DNA of 36,829 bases, taken from Candidatus Aquabacterium excrementipullorum. GTDB taxonomy: Bacteria; Pseudomonadota; Gammaproteobacteria; Burkholderiales; Burkholderiaceae_C. This document shows, one piece after another, positions 33,051 to 36,829 of this stretch. The notes under the pieces were generated by a model. It did no database searches and was not told the origin of the DNA. It was given only the letters and a program-made list of their open reading frames with translations. Every line of letters begins with the position of its first letter. The first letter of the stretch is position 1. The position numbers and the translations under genes were made by a program. The stretch covers positions 1-36,829 of the forward strand of contig DXIO01000079.1 in NCBI GenBank assembly GCA_019112875.1. The letters are read 5' to 3'.

Positions 33051-34178
33051 TCAGCCGCGGAAATCCATCGTGCGGCGGTACCACTCGTGGAAATGCTGCA
33101 TGCCGTCTTCCATCGGGCTCTGGTAGGGGCCGACCTCGTTGTCGCCGCGCTTGAACAGGGCCAGGCGGCCGGCGTCCATGCGCTCGGCGATCTCGTCGTC
33201 CTCGATGCAGGTCTCCATGTAGGCGGCCTGCTGGGCTTCGACGAACTCGCGTTCGAAGGCGGCGATCTCCTCGGGGTAGTAGAACTCCACCACGTTGAGC
33301 GTTTTTTGCGGGCCCTGCGGGTGCAGGGTCGAGACGACCAGCACGCCCGGATACCACTCCACCATCATCGTGGGGTAGTAGGTCATCCACACCGCGCCTT
33401 GCGACGGCGGCTTGCCCTCGCCCTGGCCCAGCACGGCCTCGTGCCACTTTCGGTAGACATCGGAGCCCGGCTTGCCCAGCGCGTTGGCGATGCCCACCGT
33501 CTGGATGGAGTACTCCTTCGCCATGTCCCACTGCAAGTCATCGCAGGTGACGAAGTTGCCCAGGCCGGGGTGGAAGGGCCCGACGTGGTAGTCCTCCAGG
33601 TAGACCTCGATGAAGGTCTTCCAGTTGTAGTTGCACTCGTGCAGTTCGACCTTGTCGAGCACGTAGCCCGAGAAATCGAGGTCGCCACCGGGCGCGAAGC
33701 GGTGATCCAGGCCAGCCAGATCGGCGGCGATGTCGCGGCCGTTGTCCTCGAACAGCAGCCCGTTCCAGTTGCGCAGCTTGTAGTTGCGCAGGTTCAGGCA
33801 CGGGTCGTGGTCGAAGTGCGGTGCGCCGATCAGCTCGCCATGCAGGTTGTAGGTCCAGCGGTGCAGCGGGCAGACGATGTTGCCCTGGCGGCTGGTGCCC
33901 CGCCCCTTGAGCATGACGGCCTGGCGGTGGCGGCACACGTTGGAGATCAGTTCGACCCCGTCGCGCGTACGGACGAGCGCGCGCCCCTCGCCTTCTTGAG
34001 GGAGTGCGTAATGATCGCCGACCTCGGGCACCGACACGGCGTGCCCCAGGTAGCGAGGACCGGACTGAAAGATGCGCTCGATCTCCGCCTTGAGCAGTGC
34101 CTGGTCGAAGTAGACGGACACCGGCAATTGGGAATGGCTGCGTTGCAGCCCCGTGAGCGCATGACTCAGGTCAGACAT
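33051..34178 (-). CDS. Rieske aromatic ring-hydroxylating oxygenase, alpha subunit-like
   Basis: A 375-residue oxygenase component. The Rieske [2Fe-2S] site is C82/H84 (VCRHRQAVMLKG) and C103/H106 (VCPLHRWTYNLHGEL). The mononuclear iron site is in NWKTFIEVYLEDYHVGPFHPG, with H198 and H203 and a bridging acidic residue, probably E195, as in choline-monooxygenase-like members. Beta-subunit and reductase genes are not adjacent. The substrate is unknown. The start at 34178 is chosen from the family N-terminus; the frame continues upstream, but that part is not protein-like. It is divergent from xseB-ispA-dxs, a placement common in Burkholderiales. Confidence 0.88.
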   Translation of the reverse strand: MSDLSHALTGLQRSHSQLPVSVYFDQALLKAEIERIFQSGPRYLGHAVSVPEVGDHYALPQEGEGRALVRTRDGVELISNVCRHRQAVMLKGRGTSRQGNIVCPLHRWTYNLHGELIGAPHFDHDPCLNLRNYKLRNWNGLLFEDNGRDIAADLAGLDHRFAPGGDLDFSGYVLDKVELHECNYNWKTFIEVYLEDYHVGPFHPGLGNFVTCDDLQWDMAKEYSIQTVGIANALGKPGSDVYRKWHEAVLGQGEGKPPSQGAVWMTYYPTMMVEWYPGVLVVSTLHPQGPQKTLNVVEFYYPEEIAAFEREFVEAQQAAYMETCIEDDEIAERMDAGRLALFKRGDNEVGPYQSPMEDGMQHFHEWYRRTMDFRG

Positions 34179-34283
34179 GATCCCCAGGATCTCCAAAAAC
34201 CATGTATCAACCCCCTCCGCAGGGAAAAAAATAGCCCTCTGGCGAAAAACTCGCGGGGCGGCGGAGGCATTCAGGGAACTGGG

Positions 34284-34297
34284 GATTGTACCCAAGC
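34284..34297 (-). promoter_or_regulatory. Candidate -10 region of the Rieske-EamA promoter
   Basis: On the minus strand GCTTGGGTACAATC contains TACAAT (34285-34290) and would give a leader of about 100 bases. The same 14-mer precedes glyA at 11329-11342. The -35 is weak. Confidence 0.4.
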
Positions 34298-34420
34298 CTG
34301 CGCCCTGGGGGTGGATCCATGTCAATTCCCGCCCAGACCGGGGGGCCGGGATTTGGTTCCTCCCTCCCAATGGGGTGCGATGCAAGCTGCCCCTGGCGCC
34401 CAAAGGGGGCGGGTGGAAAT

Positions 34421-34426
34421 TACAAT
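34421..34426 (+). promoter_or_regulatory. Candidate -10 box of the xseB-ispA-dxs operon
   Basis: TACAAT lies 24 bases before the xseB ATG, giving a leader of about 18 bases. The other 240 or so bases of the divergent Rieske-xseB gap show only GC-rich filler and short A-runs, with no gene. Confidence 0.45.
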
Positions 34427-34450
34427 GCGGGTTTGCTCCCCACGTTCCGC

Positions 34451-34714
34451 ATGGCCCGATCCCCATCCAAGAAAACCGACGCCGAGGCCGATGCTCCGGC
34501 GTTGCCCCTGCCCGAGCGCTACGAAGACGCCCTGGCTGAACTGGAAGGCTTGGTCGCCCGCATGGAGACCGGTGCCCTGCCGCTGGAGCAATTGCTGGAC
34601 AGCTACCGCCGTGGCGCCCAGCTGCTGGGCTTTTGCCGCAGCCGCCTGGACGCGATCGAGGCCCAGGTGAAGGTGCTGGAAGACGGCCAGCTCAAACCAT
34701 GGAACGAGGCATGA
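34451..34714 (+). CDS. xseB: Exodeoxyribonuclease VII small subunit
   Basis: An 87-residue protein with the conserved XseB helix pair: [54 protein letters not shown]. It partners XseA (not in the window) in the nuclease that degrades single-stranded DNA. The ATG at 34451 gives the usual length of 75-90; no strong ribosome-binding site is seen. Its stop overlaps the ispA start as ATGA. Confidence 0.93.
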   Translation: MARSPSKKTDAEADAPALPLPERYEDALAELEGLVARMETGALPLEQLLDSYRRGAQLLGFCRSRLDAIEAQVKVLEDGQLKPWNEA

Positions 34715-35643
34715 AACCCGAGGCCTATCAGGTGTGGTCGGGCGCGGTGCTCAGCCAGGTCGAGCGTGCGCTGGACGCCTGGGTGCCCGCCGATGCGCCG
34801 GCCAATCTGGGTGAGGTCATGCGCTATGGCGTGCTCGATGGCGGCAAGCGGCTGCGTGCGCTGCTGGTGATGGCCGCCGCCGAGGCGTCCGGCGCGCTGC
34901 ACAACGCGCCGGGCCGCGACGCTGCCTTGCGTGCCGCCAGCGCCGTGGAACTGATCCACGCCTATTCGCTGGTGCACGACGACCTGCCCTGCATGGACAA
35001 CGACGTGCTGCGCCGGGGCAAGCCCACGGTGCACGTGCGCTATGGCGAGGCCCAGGCCATGCTGGCGGGCGATGCGATGCAGGCCCTGGCCTTCGAGGTG
35101 CTGACGCCCGAGGACGCAGTGGCCGCTGACACGCAAGTGGCGCCGGCCCTGCAGGCGCGCCTGTGCCGTCTGCTGGCCCATGCGGCCGGGCAGGCGGGCA
35201 TGGCCGGCGGCCAGGCCATCGACCTGGCCAGCGTGGGCGTGGCGCTCGATGAACAAGCCCTGCGCCAGATGCACCGCCTCAAGACCGGCGCCCTGCTGCG
35301 CGCCAGCGTGCAGATGGGCGCAGCCTGCGCCGGCGTGGCCCCGGGCACGCCCGCGTGGCAATCACTCACCGTGTACGCCGAAGCTGTGGGCCTGGCCTTC
35401 CAGATCGTCGATGACGTGCTGGACGCCACACAGCCCTCGGACACCCTGGGCAAGACGGCCGGCAAGGATGCGGATGCCAACAAGCCCACCTACGTGAGCC
35501 TGCTGGGCCTGGAGGGTGCGCGCGCCGAAGCCAATCGCCTGCTCGATGAGGCCCTGGGTGCGCTGCTTGCCAGTGGGCTCGACCCCGTGGCCTGTGCCCC
35601 CCTGCGGGCCCTGGCCGAGCGCATCGTGCACCGCGATCACTGA
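34711..35643 (+). CDS. ispA: Farnesyl diphosphate synthase / short-chain polyprenyl synthase
   Basis: A 310-residue all-helical prenyltransferase that joins IPP to DMAPP and GPP to give farnesyl diphosphate. It has [12 protein letters not shown] (42-53), the first aspartate-rich motif [10 protein letters not shown] (D90, D91, D96) and the second QIVDDVLD with [19 protein letters not shown]. Length is normal for IspA. The ATG at 34711 overlaps the xseB stop (ATGA); an ATG at 34699 is possible but has no ribosome-binding site. It feeds on the IPP/DMAPP produced by the dxs pathway just downstream and supplies ubiquinone and undecaprenyl chains. Confidence 0.95.
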   Translation: MKPEAYQVWSGAVLSQVERALDAWVPADAPANLGEVMRYGVLDGGKRLRALLVMAAAEASGALHNAPGRDAALRAASAVELIHAYSLVHDDLPCMDNDVLRRGKPTVHVRYGEAQAMLAGDAMQALAFEVLTPEDAVAADTQVAPALQARLCRLLAHAAGQAGMAGGQAIDLASVGVALDEQALRQMHRLKTGALLRASVQMGAACAGVAPGTPAWQSLTVYAEAVGLAFQIVDDVLDATQPSDTLGKTAGKDADANKPTYVSLLGLEGARAEANRLLDEALGALLASGLDPVACAPLRALAERIVHRDH

Positions 35644-35696
35644 ACACGACAGAACCAGAACATGGGGCCATTCACAAGCCCCTGAGGACCCCCACC

Positions 35697-36829
35697 ATGA
35701 GTCATCCCCTGCTGTCCCGGATCGATTCCCCCGCCGACATCAAGCGGCTGTCACGCGCCGAGCTCAAGCAGTTGGCCGTGGAGCTGCGCGACCACCTGCT
35801 GCAAAGCGTGGCGCGCACCGGCGGGCATTTGTCGTCCAACCTGGGCACGGTGGAACTGACCATCGCGCTGCACTACGTGTTCGACACGCCGAACGACCGC
35901 CTGGTGTGGGACGTGGGCCACCAGACCTACCCGCACAAGATCCTGACGGGCCGCCGCGACCGCATGCCCACGCTGCGCCAGCTGGGCGGCATGAGCGGCT
36001 TCCCGCGCCGCGACGAGAGCGAGTACGACACCTTCGGCACGGCGCACTCGTCCACCTCGATCTCCGCGGCGCTGGGCATGGCCATCGGCGCCCAGCTGCG
36101 CGGCGAGGCGCGCAAGGCCGTGGCCATCATCGGCGATGGCGCCATGACGGCCGGCATGGCCTTCGAGGCGCTGAACAACGTGGGCATGCCGCACCAGGGG
36201 CGCCTGGCCGACGTGCTGGTGGTGCTCAACGACAACGACATGTCGATCTCGCCGCCGGTGGGCGCGCTCAACCGCTACCTGGCGCGCCTGATGTCGGGCC
36301 GCTTCTACGCCGCCGCGCGCGAAGGCGCCAAGCAGGTGCTGCGCAATGCGCCGCCGCTGTTCGAACTGGCCAAGAAGCTGGAAGAACATGCCAAGGGCTT
36401 GGTCGTGCCGGCCACGATCTTCGAGGAGTTCGGCCTGAACTACGTCGGTCCCATCGACGGGCATGACCTGGATTCGCTGGTCCCCACGCTGGAGAACCTG
36501 CGTGACCGCGGCGGTCCGCAGTTCCTGCACGTGGTCACCAAGAAAGGCTACGGCTACAAGCTGGCCGAGGCCGACCCGATCGCGTACCACGGGCCTGGCA
36601 AGTTCGACCCGGCCGTGGGCCTGACCAAGGCGGTGCCCGCCGTGCCGGCCAAGCCCAGTTTCACGCAGGTGTTCGGCCAGTGGCTGTGCGACATGGCCGC
36701 GCACGACACGCGCCTGGTGGGCATCACGCCCGCGATGCGCGAAGGCTCGGGCATGGTGGAGTTCGAGCAGCGCTACCCGGGCCGCTATTTCGACGTCGGC
36801 ATCGCCGAGCAGCACGCGGTGACCTTCGC
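35697..36829 (+). CDS. dxs: 1-deoxy-D-xylulose-5-phosphate synthase, N-terminal part
   Basis: The first 377 residues of Dxs, cut by the window end. The TPP enzyme condenses pyruvate and glyceraldehyde-3-phosphate, the first step of the MEP isoprenoid route. Seen here: [20 protein letters not shown] (H44), [18 protein letters not shown] (H75), the TPP-binding GDG at 146-148 in [17 protein letters not shown] with LNDNDMSIS, and [10 protein letters not shown] at the cut end with the catalytic glutamate (E371). GAGGA lies eight bases before the ATG. It follows ispA by 53 bases in the same operon. Confidence 0.97.
   Translation, partial: MSHPLLSRIDSPADIKRLSRAELKQLAVELRDHLLQSVARTGGHLSSNLGTVELTIALHYVFDTPNDRLVWDVGHQTYPHKILTGRRDRMPTLRQLGGMSGFPRRDESEYDTFGTAHSSTSISAALGMAIGAQLRGEARKAVAIIGDGAMTAGMAFEALNNVGMPHQGRLADVLVVLNDNDMSISPPVGALNRYLARLMSGRFYAAAREGAKQVLRNAPPLFELAKKLEEHAKGLVVPATIFEEFGLNYVGPIDGHDLDSLVPTLENLRDRGGPQFLHVVTKKGYGYKLAEADPIAYHGPGKFDPAVGLTKAVPAVPAKPSFTQVFGQWLCDMAAHDTRLVGITPAMREGSGMVEFEQRYPGRYFDVGIAEQHAVTF

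Overview
This 36.8-kb, GC-rich window looks like the chromosome of a betaproteobacterium in the order Burkholderiales, probably from the Comamonadaceae or the Leptothrix/Aquabacterium/Rubrivivax side. The grounds are gene order (ribD-ribE-ribB-ribH-nusB, xseB-ispA-dxs beside a Rieske oxygenase, ZTP riboswitch-glyA-nrdR, a fimT-pilV-pilW-pilX-pilY1-pilE minor-pilin operon), a PEP-CTERM protein, and recurring TACAAT -10 boxes. The genus is an inference. I saw no tRNA, rRNA, insertion sequence, prophage or CRISPR array. Most genes are core or lineage-core; the more accessory-looking parts are the sugar-nucleotide/PEP-CTERM block, the pilus operon, the kinase-lipoprotein pair and a secreted glycosidase.

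Region by region. 1-1080: the end of a DmeF-like metal efflux gene (+), a two-way terminator, and a PEP-CTERM surface protein (-). 1285-4750: rfbBDAC (-), which makes dTDP-L-rhamnose. A divergent control region with a 41-bp dyad separates it from a mannose-1-phosphate guanylyltransferase-like gene (+, 4995-6098). 6119-8211: a degenerate MobA-like protein (-), pdxH (+) and msrA (-). 8277-8439: an unannotated candidate small RNA directly behind ubiD (-, 8436-10019). 10020-13338: a long structured leader and a membrane-anchored lytic transglycosylase, then a ZTP riboswitch with glyA, a strong terminator, and nrdR. 13366-20482: the minor-pilin operon (-), with overlapping start and stop codons at most junctions. 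20492-24570: riboflavin genes and nusB (+). 24612-26783: a transmembrane Ser/Thr kinase with a PEGA domain and a small lipoprotein. 26807-28342: ppx (-). 28462-29238: a ZIP metal transporter (+). 29428-32058: a secreted clan GH-A glycosidase-like protein (+). 32093-34178: a drug/metabolite transporter and a Rieske oxygenase (-). 34451-36829: xseB, ispA and the start of dxs (+).

How the genes fit together. The rfb genes, the NDP-sugar pyrophosphorylase and the PEP-CTERM protein suggest exopolysaccharide or cell-surface building, although no exosortase or glycosyltransferase is in view. The pilus operon supplies minor pilins and the PilY1 tip adhesin. glyA, nrdR, the riboflavin genes, pdxH and ispA/dxs are cofactor, nucleotide and isoprenoid functions.

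The least expected signals are RNA and promoter features: a roughly 125-nt candidate small RNA with a CCCUCCC loop, a ZTP riboswitch whose likely expression hairpin covers the glyA ribosome-binding site, a roughly 235-nt structured leader, and at least four genes whose -10-like box sits exactly six bases before the start codon, as expected for leaderless mRNAs.
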